Assembly (NCBI GenBank): GCA_002212725.1
Contig: MTCR01000153.1
Location: forward strand, 1-33,981
DNA: 33,981 nucleotides
Direction of reading: 5' to 3'
Source of the DNA: Sphingobacteriales bacterium TSM_CSM
GTDB lineage: Bacteria > Bacteroidota > Bacteroidia > Chitinophagales > UBA2359
Part shown: piece after piece, positions 5,644 to 13,773 of the stretch
How positions within the stretch are numbered: position 1 is the first letter of the stretch
Layout of the letters: each line of letters begins with the position of its first letter
Notes under the pieces: model-generated
Seen by the model: only the letters and a program-made list of their open reading frames with translations
Databases searched by the model: none
What the model was told of the DNA's origin: nothing
Position numbers and translations under genes: made by a program

Positions 5644-8385
5644 ATGCTGCCAAACTTGTATAAAAATACCGCTGCCGCCTTGCCAAAACACAAAACCGGC
5701 TTGTTCTTATTTTTGCTGTTGTTGCCGTTTATAAGCGCAACACCGCCCCAACAATTGGGGAAAAAAGCGCTGTACCGCTCCGGCGTGTTTACCCTCTACA
5801 CCAACAAAGTGGTGCAGGGAAAATACACCGCACAGGCAAAAACCGCCACCGCACTCACCACCAACTACCAAAGCCCGGCAAACAGCCGCTACGGCCGGCT
5901 CATTGAGTTTAAATTCAGTATAAACGGCAAAGATAACGAACTGCCGTTTGGGGTAAACCACCGCATGGTGTTGCTGCCCGAAAACGGCCGGGTAACAAGC
6001 CCCCTTATACCGTTTGGCGTACCCGATGCAGCAAACCCCGCCGTGCCCAATGACAACCTGTACTTAGAACCCAATACACAGTTGGTGCTTCGGGTTGATA
6101 TGAATGCGGTATTGGCTGATTTTAAAAAACAGGGATTTCACACCACTTTCAACGGCGATAAAATTGCACAGTCCGATTTTAAAGGCGTATATGTAGCCGG
6201 CGGTTCTGAGCCGTTGGGCTGGGATTTTGAAAACCTGCCCTCGCGCCCGCAGTTTGAACTGAAAGACCCCGATGGCGACGGCATTTATGAAGTAACGCTG
6301 GTAATGAACGCCCACAACCCCGATAATTTTACCGCCGCCACCTGGCAACTGCAACAAGACCTTAGCCATTTACCGCAATTTACCAGCGGTTTTACCCTTA
6401 TTGATGCCTTGTACAACCTGTCGCTGGAAGAAATGCTGCAAAACATAAGACCCGACGGCGCTTTTATGGCCGGCGAAAAATGGGACGGTGTCTGGACGCG
6501 CGACATCAGCTACAGCATCTTACTGTCGTTGGCCATGCTGCAACCCGATGTGGCCAAAACCAGCCTGCTGCAAAAGGTAAAAAACAACCGCATTGTGCAA
6601 GATACCGGCACCGGCGGCTCCTGGCCAATATCTAGCGACCGCATGACCTGGGCATTGGCAGCCTGGGAAGTTTACTTAGCCACCGGCGATAAGGAATGGC
6701 TGCAAACGGCTTACCCAATCATAAAAAACAGTGCCGACGACGACCGAAAAACCCTGTTAGACCTGCAAACCGGCTTAATAATGGGCGAATCGTCGTTTTT
6801 AGACTGGCGCAAACAGTCTTACCCCCGCTGGATGAACCCGGTAGATATTTACCGCTCGCAAAACTTAGGCACCAATGCCGTACACTGCCAAACGCACTTT
6901 ATTTTGGCACAAATGGAAAAAGAACTGGGCATAACCGCCACCGGCGCCGATAAATTTGCCCAACAGTTGGCCAACAACATAAACCGGCAGTTGTGGAGCA
7001 AAGAAAACAACTACTACGGACAATACCTGTACGGAGCCGATTACCCCGTACTTTCGGCGCGTTCCGAAACATTGGGCGAAGCGCTTTGCGTGTTGTTTAA
7101 CATTGCCGATGCCAACCGGGCGCAGGAGGTAATTGCCCACACACCTGCCCTGCCCTACGGTGTACCCTGCTTTTACCCACAAATACCCGATATTCCGCCC
7201 TACCACAACAACGCCATTTGGCCTTTTGTGCAGGCCTATTTTACCTGGGCTGCCGCCAAAACAGGCAATACCGCCGCCGTAGAACATGGTTTGGCCGGCA
7301 TTTACCGGCAGGCGGCCCTGTTTGCCACCAACAAAGAAAACATGAGCGCCGACAACGGCGATTATAAGGGCACCGAAATAAACTCGGACAGGCAACTGTG
7401 GAGCGTGGCCGGCAACTTAGCCACTGTTTACCGCATTTTTTACGGCATTAATATGGCACCCGATGGCATAACCTTTACCCCGTTTGTACCCAAACCCTAT
7501 AACGGAACCAAAAAATTAACCAATTTTAAATACCGCAATGCCGTTTTAGACATTGAACTGCGCGGCTATGGCAGGCGCATCGGGAAATTTACCATAGACG
7601 GACAGGTATCAGAAAAACCTTTTATTCCGGCAAACCTTACAGGACGGCACACCCTTGTTATTGAACTGGATAAAAAAGAATTGCCCCTGCAACCATTTAA
7701 CCGCGTAAACAACCTGTTTTCGCCCGAAACTCCCGATGTGCAGCTAAAAGGCAATTTTCTGGAATGGCAACCCATTGCCGGCGCGGTAAAATATATGGTG
7801 TATCAAAACGGGCGGCAACTTGCCGTTACCGAACAAACGCGTCACCGGCTTCCGCCATCGGGAAATTTTGCGCAGTACCAGGTTTGCGCCATTGGTCAAA
7901 ATCAGGTGTCGTCATTTCTTAGCAAGCCGGTTAGCGTGGTGTTGCCTGCCATTGTACAACGTTTGGAAGCAGAACAGGCAGCGCCACCAACGGCAAAAGC
8001 AATTACGGGCTACTCGGGCAGCGGGGCATCCGAACTAACTGCTGTGCAAAACACTGCGCTTGATTTTACCTTTACCGCCCCGCAAAACGGACAATACAGG
8101 TTTGTTTTTGCTTACAGCAACGGCAGCGGCCCGGTTAATACCGACAACAAATGCGCCATACGCACCCTGTATGTTTCAAAAGCCCTGCCCGAAGGCAAAG
8201 CGGTGGTATTTCCGCAATTGGGTTTTGATGAGTGGTCTAACTGGGGAATGAGCAACCCTATTACCTTGTGGCTGGAGGCAGGCAAACACGAAATTGCCCT
8301 GAAATACGAACCGCATAACCAAAATATGAACGGCGCTATTAACACCTGCCTGCTCGATTACCTCGAAATTACGCAGTTGCGGTAA
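5644..8385 (+). CDS. Secreted six-hairpin-type glycoside hydrolase with C-terminal carbohydrate-binding module
   Basis: A 913-residue protein with an N-terminal basic stretch and hydrophobic helix (residues ~18-33), read as a signal peptide. Residues ~40-250 look like a beta-rich N-terminal domain, with an acidic D-P-D-G-D-G-I-Y-E-V segment near 220. Residues ~255-640 resemble the (alpha/alpha)6 barrel of amylo-glucosidase, rhamnosidase and GH63-like enzymes: W280-D-G-V-W-T-R-D287 is a likely catalytic-site segment, and further conserved-looking pieces are S-S-F-L-D-W-R and S-A-R-S-E-T-L-G-E-A. A fibronectin-like stretch (~690-765) precedes R-L-E-A-E-Q and a jelly-roll region (~770-911) like CBM6/CBM35. 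It should hydrolyse an oligo- or polysaccharide outside the cytoplasm; exact CAZy family and substrate cannot be read by eye. No SusC/SusD pair adjoins it, so it is not in a classical polysaccharide utilisation locus. G+C is clearly higher than in the upstream defence genes. Confidence 0.75.
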   Translation: MLPNLYKNTAAALPKHKTGLFLFLLLLPFISATPPQQLGKKALYRSGVFTLYTNKVVQGKYTAQAKTATALTTNYQSPANSRYGRLIEFKFSINGKDNELPFGVNHRMVLLPENGRVTSPLIPFGVPDAANPAVPNDNLYLEPNTQLVLRVDMNAVLADFKKQGFHTTFNGDKIAQSDFKGVYVAGGSEPLGWDFENLPSRPQFELKDPDGDGIYEVTLVMNAHNPDNFTAATWQLQQDLSHLPQFTSGFTLIDALYNLSLEEMLQNIRPDGAFMAGEKWDGVWTRDISYSILLSLAMLQPDVAKTSLLQKVKNNRIVQDTGTGGSWPISSDRMTWALAAWEVYLATGDKEWLQTAYPIIKNSADDDRKTLLDLQTGLIMGESSFLDWRKQSYPRWMNPVDIYRSQNLGTNAVHCQTHFILAQMEKELGITATGADKFAQQLANNINRQLWSKENNYYGQYLYGADYPVLSARSETLGEALCVLFNIADANRAQEVIAHTPALPYGVPCFYPQIPDIPPYHNNAIWPFVQAYFTWAAAKTGNTAAVEHGLAGIYRQAALFATNKENMSADNGDYKGTEINSDRQLWSVAGNLATVYRIFYGINMAPDGITFTPFVPKPYNGTKKLTNFKYRNAVLDIELRGYGRRIGKFTIDGQVSEKPFIPANLTGRHTLVIELDKKELPLQPFNRVNNLFSPETPDVQLKGNFLEWQPIAGAVKYMVYQNGRQLAVTEQTRHRLPPSGNFAQYQVCAIGQNQVSSFLSKPVSVVLPAIVQRLEAEQAAPPTAKAITGYSGSGASELTAVQNTALDFTFTAPQNGQYRFVFAYSNGSGPVNTDNKCAIRTLYVSKALPEGKAVVFPQLGFDEWSNWGMSNPITLWLEAGKHEIALKYEPHNQNMNGAINTCLLDYLEITQLR

Positions 8386-8412
8386 ACGGGCGTGGTTAAT
8401 GCAATACCTTAT

Positions 8413-9393
8413 TTACCAATACAACCAATACCCCTTTAGTTTTCCGGTATTGCTAAATGAAACAGCCGGCGCCGGTATTTTCAGCACATTCAGGGCCGAA
8501 AGCAGGGTATTCAGCCATTTTGAACGGGTTTTTATGCGGCTGAGGTCAATATCGGGAGAGAGGTAAAATACTCTTTGCCGGGGTATATTGCTGTAGTTGT
8601 AAACTGTTCCTCCGGTGGTTTGCCATACATTTTCAAACCCGCCCAGCAATCCCTCGGCGCCATACCCCACAGCAATGTTGAGCCATTTCGGAAAGTGTAC
8701 CCTTTTGCTGTTCATAAACGCCCGCGGGTTTACCGATAGCCAGTAACTTTGCCCGTTGTAATCTTTAAGCAGCAATTCCTGAAACGAAGTGCCGTACAGT
8801 TCGCGGGCGCGTTGCCTTACTTCGGGCGGATATTGGTTGTAGTTCACCTTGCCCGATGAAAACTTGAGCCTTATGCGTTGCTCTTTCCAAAGCAACTCCT
8901 GCGTAACTGCCAGAGCAGAACCGGTAGTATTGGCTACAATATCGCCCACCGAAGCGCCCCATTTTTCAGAAAAACCATCCAGCGCTTCAATGCCCATTTG
9001 CAGGGCAAACCCATAGGCGCCACCCACCCATGCAGCTTTGTGGTGCGGCACACCGGCCCATTGGTACAAGTCTTTGGCAAACAAACTTTCTGAGTAAGCT
9101 GTCCAGGCGTGGCCTATTTTATCTACCTGATTCCACTCGCCGTTGTCGTTAAAAAACCGAAATTTGCCACGCGGATATTGGGCATACCATACCTTGTTCA
9201 ACCCAATCATGGTGGCGGCGTAGGCAACTGCCGAACCGCCCGCTACGCCGCAAATGCGCGCTTTGTTTGGGGTAACTGCCTGTTGTATAAACGGAAGCCG
9301 GGCAGCAGTGGTATCGGGTTGCGCATACAGCCGGCACAGGGTAAAAAAGCACAAAACCAATAGGGCAATGCAGTTTTTTACCCTGCCGTCCAT
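8413..9393 (-). CDS. DUF2279-type envelope protein
   Basis: The ATG at 9393 (326 residues) gives a normal signal peptide: M-D-G-R-V-K-N, hydrophobic core, then R-L-Y-A-Q. The frame reaches an earlier ATG at 9471, which would sit 8 bases behind the upstream gene but add an odd 26-residue leader; either is possible. The motifs F-F-N-D-N-G-E-W-N-Q-V-D-K-I-G-H-A-W-T-A-Y and E-A-L-D-G-F-S-E-K-W-G with G-D-I-V-A-N are, from memory, those of DUF2279, an uncharacterised family. Several hydrophobic segments (V-A-G-G-S-A-V-A-Y-A-A near the start) suggest membrane association. The conserved H and D residues could bind a metal or act catalytically, but no function is known. Last gene of a probable three-gene minus-strand set after the SPFH and zinc-ribbon genes. 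It converges with the glycosidase gene, with only 27 bases between them. Confidence 0.75.
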   Translation of the reverse strand: MDGRVKNCIALLVLCFFTLCRLYAQPDTTAARLPFIQQAVTPNKARICGVAGGSAVAYAATMIGLNKVWYAQYPRGKFRFFNDNGEWNQVDKIGHAWTAYSESLFAKDLYQWAGVPHHKAAWVGGAYGFALQMGIEALDGFSEKWGASVGDIVANTTGSALAVTQELLWKEQRIRLKFSSGKVNYNQYPPEVRQRARELYGTSFQELLLKDYNGQSYWLSVNPRAFMNSKRVHFPKWLNIAVGYGAEGLLGGFENVWQTTGGTVYNYSNIPRQRVFYLSPDIDLSRIKTRSKWLNTLLSALNVLKIPAPAVSFSNTGKLKGYWLYW

Positions 9394-9479
9394 CAATTTT
9401 ACCGGTTCAGCATAAAAATAAACAGCATATTTTACCGGTGCCGGCGGTTGTTTGCGGGCGGTTTTGCTCATTTTTCGGG

Positions 9480-10592
9480 CTATTTATTTGCACCGGTTGC
9501 TACTGCAATTAACACAATTATCATTACAATGAGCAAGGTAAACAGCACAACTTTTACCACACTAACCGGGCGCTCTCCTCTTACCTTTCCGGTGCGGCCG
9601 TTTATTACAAACCGGTAAACCTTATTGCGGTAGCGGTAAGAACTAATCCAGATAGGAAGCAAAACATGCTTAAAAGTAATGCTGTAAAATTCGGAGTGCA
9701 GGGTATTGATTTGCTGGTGGTCGCCGCCAATTTGAGTACAAACAGCCCGGCGAATGGCAACATCCATTTTTTGTTTGGCCGTTACCAGCCCGCTTTTAAC
9801 GTCCACCTGATAGCGTTCTGCCCTGAAACCGCTCAGGTATTTTTCATCAAAAGGCAGCAGGTTTTGCAGGTCAAAAGGTTCAAGGGTTTCCACATAACCT
9901 TTGGGCAGCGAGGTACAAGCCACCACCAATATATCATCAAAGGCAACATTTACGGCACCGCCAACAGGTGTCCAGCGTATTTTTGTAACGGGCACCTGCC
10001 TGACTGTAGTTTTACCGTTTACTGTAACCGGCTGCATTACATAATCGGTATAATTGATGCCGCGCATACCGGTATAGCGCGAGTTGGTTTGGCTGTCGTA
10101 AGTCCAGTACGGAATATAAATACCAATCAGTTTTTCTTCCTGCAAAGCAAAGCGCACCAGGTTGTTGGGTGCAAACCAAAGCGAGCGCAGCCAGTTGTTA
10201 AAGAGTTGCAGGGCATTATTGCGGTCAATTTTAAAGGGTAAAACGCCTTTCGGCTTTACAATCTGGCTGGTGCTTGCGCCTTTTACCACCAGGTTGCTGC
10301 CGCAAAACGGGCAATCGGAAGCGGTAACATTGGGTGGCAGGGTAGTTTCTGCACCACACGATTCGCAATGTGCCAGCAATACCGTTTGCATGTCTTCGGT
10401 ATCATAGCAATCGCGTATAAAGGCGTCGTAGTCTATTTCTTCGGGGGGCTGGGCGGTAACGGGTATTTCGTTATTGGCGCCACAGTATTCGCAAACCAGG
10501 CTGTTGGTTCCGGGTTTAAACACCAGCAGTGCGCCGCAGTTGGTGCATTTCAGTTCTTTAAATACCAGTTGGGCAATTTCGGGGGCAGACAT
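9480..10592 (-). CDS. Double zinc-ribbon protein with C-terminal membrane anchor (YdjG-like)
   Basis: A 370-residue protein from the ATG at 10592; an earlier in-frame start at 10679 adds only a low-complexity leader. Two zinc ribbons are visible: C16-x2-C19 with C34-x2-C37, and C76-x2-C79 with C94-x2-C97. A large middle domain holds L-I-G-I-Y-I-P-Y-W-T-Y, and a single hydrophobic helix (~344-366) ends the protein, so the bulk is probably cytoplasmic. Such proteins are often misnamed PriA-like or TFIIB-like because of the ribbons; no helicase motif is present. In Bacillus subtilis a protein of this design (YdjG) is encoded with an SPFH protein (YdjI) and a PspA paralogue in a membrane-stress operon, and is thought to recruit the SPFH protein to the membrane. 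Here too the SPFH gene lies directly upstream, which supports a shared role. The exact activity is unknown. Confidence 0.78.
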   Translation of the reverse strand: MSAPEIAQLVFKELKCTNCGALLVFKPGTNSLVCEYCGANNEIPVTAQPPEEIDYDAFIRDCYDTEDMQTVLLAHCESCGAETTLPPNVTASDCPFCGSNLVVKGASTSQIVKPKGVLPFKIDRNNALQLFNNWLRSLWFAPNNLVRFALQEEKLIGIYIPYWTYDSQTNSRYTGMRGINYTDYVMQPVTVNGKTTVRQVPVTKIRWTPVGGAVNVAFDDILVVACTSLPKGYVETLEPFDLQNLLPFDEKYLSGFRAERYQVDVKSGLVTAKQKMDVAIRRAVCTQIGGDHQQINTLHSEFYSITFKHVLLPIWISSYRYRNKVYRFVINGRTGKVRGERPVSVVKVVLFTLLIVMIIVLIAVATGANK

Positions 10593-10765
10593 GGGTGTAG
10601 TGTTAATGGCTAAAGAGCAGGAAAAATTGCGGGCGTATGCCGGCAACCCTTTACCGGAGTACTGCCGGCCACAAAACATGTTATAGCGCCGGCCACTATT
10701 GGTTGAAAATGTTTGGCGTTATGTTACAGCAATAAATGCTATACATGATGTTGTTCGGAGTGGCT

Positions 10766-11878
10766 TTACAGGGGTGGCAGCGGTGGTGGTACCGATTGCA
10801 GGAGTGAGTTTAGTTCGGGCACGGTTTCGGCAGGCGCCCAATTGTTCATGCCGGCTTTCCATACCAGTGTCTGGCGGGTTAGCGCACCTTGTTCAATAAG
10901 GGGTTTCAGTTCGGCTTCGGTAAATGGGCCGGTTTGTTTGCCGTTTTGGGCAACAAAAAGTTGCAAAGGTTCGGGCAATTTGGGCGGGGTAAGGTTTTGG
11001 GTATTTTCCTGAGTGCCTTTATTTTCTTTCATTTGCTGCATCATTTGGTTTACCATACCCAGTCCAACACCCAATCCAATACCTTCGTTGGCGCCGCCCG
11101 ACGGGTTCTCGGCTGCTTTTTCCATTGCTTCGGCGGTTTGGTATTGCATGTATTTGTTCAAATCGCCAATAATACCCATACTGCTGCGCTTATCAAGGGC
11201 GGCTTCTACTTCGGGCGGAAGCGATACATTTTCAATAAGGAACTTGGTAAGGTCTAATCCGTAGGCTTCAAATTCGGGCGAAATTTTGGTATGCACAAAT
11301 TTAGAAAGGTCGTCATAGCTGGCGGCAAGGTCGAGTACGGGTATTTTACTTTCGGCAATGGTATCGCTAAACCGCGAAACAATGATGTTGCGCAGTTGCT
11401 CGGTTACTTCATCAACGGTAAAATGCCCGGCGGTTCCTACAATTTCGTCAATAAATTTGGCTGCATCTTTCACCTTTATGGTATAAGTGCCAAAGGCGCG
11501 CAGGCGCATAGGGCCAAATTCGGGGTCGCGTATAATAACGGGGTTTTTGGTTCCCCATTTGCAATCGGTAAAATTTTTGGTATTTACAAAATAAACCTCA
11601 GCCTTAAAAGGGCTTTCAAAGCCGTATTTCCAGCCGCGCAGGGTAGATAATACGGGCAGGTTTTCGGTATTAAGCGTGTACATGCCGGGGCCAAACACAT
11701 CGGCAATTTGCCCTTGGTCAACAAAAACAGCCACCTGCGATTCGCGCACTGTAAGTTTGGCGTTGTTTTTAATTTCGTTGTTATGCCGCTCAAACCGGTG
11801 TACCATAGTGTCTTGTGTGGGGTCGAGCCATTCAATAATATCAATAAACTCGCCACTAAACTTGTCAAACAGTCCCAT
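10766..11878 (-). CDS. SPFH-domain protein with C-terminal GYF_2 domain (YdjI-like, 'virion core protein' family)
   Basis: A 370-residue protein. The ATG at 11878 gives the family-typical opening M-G-L-F-D-K-F-S-G-E-F-I-D-I-I-E-W-L-D; an ATG two codons earlier is also in frame. Residues ~20-250 form an SPFH/band-7-like domain (R-E-S-Q-V-A-V-F-V-D-Q-G, F-G-P-G-M-Y-T-L, N-P-V-I-I-R-D-P-E-F). A Gly/Met/Gln-rich linker (~260-295) leads to a GYF_2 domain (~305-355) containing G-P-F-T-E-A-E-L and N-N-W-A-P-A, and the tail is proline rich. There is no transmembrane helix, so membrane placement would depend on a partner; the downstream zinc-ribbon protein with its C-terminal anchor is the obvious candidate. 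SPFH proteins build oligomeric membrane scaffolds. Unlike the Bacillus operon, no PspA-type coiled-coil gene appears in the window. Confidence 0.85.
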   Translation of the reverse strand: MGLFDKFSGEFIDIIEWLDPTQDTMVHRFERHNNEIKNNAKLTVRESQVAVFVDQGQIADVFGPGMYTLNTENLPVLSTLRGWKYGFESPFKAEVYFVNTKNFTDCKWGTKNPVIIRDPEFGPMRLRAFGTYTIKVKDAAKFIDEIVGTAGHFTVDEVTEQLRNIIVSRFSDTIAESKIPVLDLAASYDDLSKFVHTKISPEFEAYGLDLTKFLIENVSLPPEVEAALDKRSSMGIIGDLNKYMQYQTAEAMEKAAENPSGGANEGIGLGVGLGMVNQMMQQMKENKGTQENTQNLTPPKLPEPLQLFVAQNGKQTGPFTEAELKPLIEQGALTRQTLVWKAGMNNWAPAETVPELNSLLQSVPPPLPPL

Positions 11879-12033
11879 AAACAAGCAATTAAGGGTTTAC
11901 ATGAATAATGCCGAAAAATTACCTCTTAATTTTGACGTTAGCAAAGTTTTGGCAAAAAAAACACTTTTTTTGTGTTTGGGGGCAATATGCAGCCTGCCCG
12001 AAACTGTAAAAGCTGCGCCATACGGTCAAAGTG

Positions 12034-12064
12034 TTGGGTAAAGGCATTAATTTTCTTATTTTTG
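12034..12064 (+). promoter_or_regulatory. Bacteroidota-type promoter for the zinc-finger membrane protein
   Basis: The -7 element TATTTTTG (12057-12064) fits TAnnTTTG fully and a TTG (12034-12036) stands 20 bases upstream as a -33 element. Transcription would start near 12071, about 27 bases before the ATG at 12098. It lies in the gap between the divergent SPFH and membrane-protein genes. Confidence 0.6.
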
Positions 12065-12097
12065 TGCGTTAAAGCCTGTTCACCACACCCTTTTGCC

Positions 12098-12892
12098 ATG
12101 CAGTTTGATTCTGCCTTGTTTTACACCATTTTGCTCATTTTATGCAGCGGCATAGGGCTGGGCGGCTACTTGTTTCATTGGGGTGTGGAAGAAAGCACCA
12201 TTATTACCCTGCGCCTGCGGCTTTCTATTATGTTGGTGGTTACGGTAGCACTACCCCTGTATTGCTATTTCTTTTTTGACCTTTGGTACTACGGAGCAAA
12301 AAATTATTTTAATGTTTCGTTCCAGTTAGATGATCTGCACTATTATGCCCTGCTCCTGCTTTTCGGGGCGCTAACGCTGTATCGTTTTTTCAGGTACAGC
12401 CATTTGGAAGATTTGGTGTTTCTGGCGCTTTCTGCCTTGTTTTTATTGCGTTTTTTAGTGGTTACCGAGTTTAAAGGGCATATTTTTTTCTGGGTATTTT
12501 ACTTTTTTATTTTGTACTACGGCATTTTTTTAGTTCGCTACTGGACGCCCGTTTTATCTGAAAGGCTTGCGCTGGGCGGCGGTTTGGCAGTGCTTAGCTG
12601 GTTGTTGTTGTTTTTTGTGGTAGATAACTTCAGAGAAAACGGTTTTTATATGACCTATCTGGGTTGTATATTTATGGCCACCCTTTGGGTGCGCTACCTG
12701 TGGAACCTTGAGTACAAACGCCGCAAACGCTGCCCCAACTGCGGCGGGTGGGGTAAATTGGGCATGAAAGAAAAAAAACGGTTTTGGTGGGCAGTGGGTT
12801 TTAAAGAAAGCAGCGGCTCAACACCCTGCGAACAATGCGGGGGCAGGGGCTGGTTTTACCGCTATCCCGATTTGTTTCATGCCGAAAAATAA
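12098..12892 (+). CDS. Polytopic membrane protein with C-terminal DnaJ-type zinc module
   Basis: A 264-residue protein from the ATG at 12098, placed ~27 bases after a well-formed promoter; the frame extends upstream to 11972, but that part precedes the promoter. About six hydrophobic helices span residues ~5-200, with a basic stop-transfer stretch (Y-K-R-R-K-R). The soluble C-terminus carries two C-x-x-C-x-G-x-G motifs, C212-P-N-C-G-G-W-G and C244-E-Q-C-G-G-R-G, the same motif as in the cysteine-rich region of DnaJ, enough for one four-Cys zinc site. There is no J domain. The protein could sense or bind unfolded segments or a redox state at the membrane, but I do not recognise the family. The following nucleotidyltransferase gene starts 31 bases after the stop, so they probably share a transcript. 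Confidence 0.78.
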   Translation: MQFDSALFYTILLILCSGIGLGGYLFHWGVEESTIITLRLRLSIMLVVTVALPLYCYFFFDLWYYGAKNYFNVSFQLDDLHYYALLLLFGALTLYRFFRYSHLEDLVFLALSALFLLRFLVVTEFKGHIFFWVFYFFILYYGIFLVRYWTPVLSERLALGGGLAVLSWLLLFFVVDNFRENGFYMTYLGCIFMATLWVRYLWNLEYKRRKRCPNCGGWGKLGMKEKKRFWWAVGFKESSGSTPCEQCGGRGWFYRYPDLFHAEK

Positions 12893-12923
12893 AATTTTGC
12901 CACCAACTCCATATACCCGTTCC

Positions 12924-13664
12924 ATGAAAGCCATGATTTTTGCCGCCGGTTTGGGCACCCGAATGCAACCGCTTACCCTGCACAAGCCAAAAGCACTGGT
13001 TGAAGTTGCCGGAATTCCGCTGCTTGAAATTGCTATCAGGCGGTTGAAATGGTTTGGCTATACCCATATTGTGGTAAATGTGCATTACCTGCCGGAGCAA
13101 ATCCTCGATTTCCTTGCCCGAAACCAAAACTTCGGGGTTCAGATTATTGTATCCGATGAACGCGATTTATTGCTCGATACCGGCGGCGGGCTTCTGAAAG
13201 CTGCGCCTCATTTGGCAGGTAATGAACCGGTGTTGGTTTGCAATGCCGATGTATTGTGTACGCTTAACCTGCACCATTTCAGGCAGTTTCACCTGCAGCA
13301 CCAACAGCAACCACTGGCTACGCTGGCCGTTCAGCGCCGCACATCGGGGCGTTACCTGTTGTTTAACCGCCGGGGACAACTCTGCGGCTGGGAAAATACC
13401 GCATCGGGGCAAAAACGCATGGCAAGACCGTGCAGGCAGCCTCAACAGTTGGCCTTCTGCGGCATTCAACTCATTCAACCCCAAATACTGGAACTGTGTA
13501 CCCTGAAAGGTGTTTTTTCGGTGATTGACCTGTACCTGCAAATTGCCGGAAAACACCCCATACAAGCCTATCTGCTTACCCGCGACCAATGGCTCGATGT
13601 GGGTAAACCCGATGTTTTACCTGCCGCCGCCGCCTTGCTTCCAAGGGTTTTACCCCATTCATAA
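12924..13664 (+). CDS. Sugar-phosphate nucleotidyltransferase, MurU/ManC-like
   Basis: A 246-residue protein from the ATG at 12924, where the family-typical M-K-A-M-I-F-A-A-G-L-G-T-R-M begins; an earlier in-frame ATG at 12879 overlaps the preceding gene. The nucleotide-binding loop is A8-G9-L-G-T-R13, followed by H-K-P-K23-A-L-V. D85-T-G-G-G89 lies in the sugar pocket, and N107-A-D109-V holds the metal-binding Asp. Overall size and the D-T-G-G-G-L-L-K-A-A-P segment fit N-acetylmuramate-1-phosphate uridylyltransferase (MurU, cell-wall recycling), but closely related enzymes load mannose-1-phosphate or other sugars, so the substrate is not certain. No recycling partner such as AmgK kinase is adjacent; in many Bacteroidota genomes these genes are scattered. 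Predicted cytoplasmic. Lies 31 bases after the zinc-module membrane protein gene, in the same orientation. Confidence 0.82.
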   Translation: MKAMIFAAGLGTRMQPLTLHKPKALVEVAGIPLLEIAIRRLKWFGYTHIVVNVHYLPEQILDFLARNQNFGVQIIVSDERDLLLDTGGGLLKAAPHLAGNEPVLVCNADVLCTLNLHHFRQFHLQHQQQPLATLAVQRRTSGRYLLFNRRGQLCGWENTASGQKRMARPCRQPQQLAFCGIQLIQPQILELCTLKGVFSVIDLYLQIAGKHPIQAYLLTRDQWLDVGKPDVLPAAAALLPRVLPHS

Positions 13665-13773
13665 AATTGGAGTGTTGCCCGTTTTATTGAACTTTTTTAC
13701 CCAAAAAATTATTTATAAAAATAACACACTGTCAACAAAATTTATTAACAACCCATAAAAACAGAAAAGAAAT

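Noticed and set aside
6865..7395. 176-codon minus-strand frame within the glycosidase gene
   Set aside because: Antisense to a gene with clear domains; no motif, and the Gly/Val-rich composition is typical of antisense shadows.
9666..10241. 191-codon plus-strand frame opposite the zinc-ribbon gene
   Set aside because: Lies entirely inside a well-supported minus-strand gene with zinc ribbons; it is a by-product of that gene's codon use.
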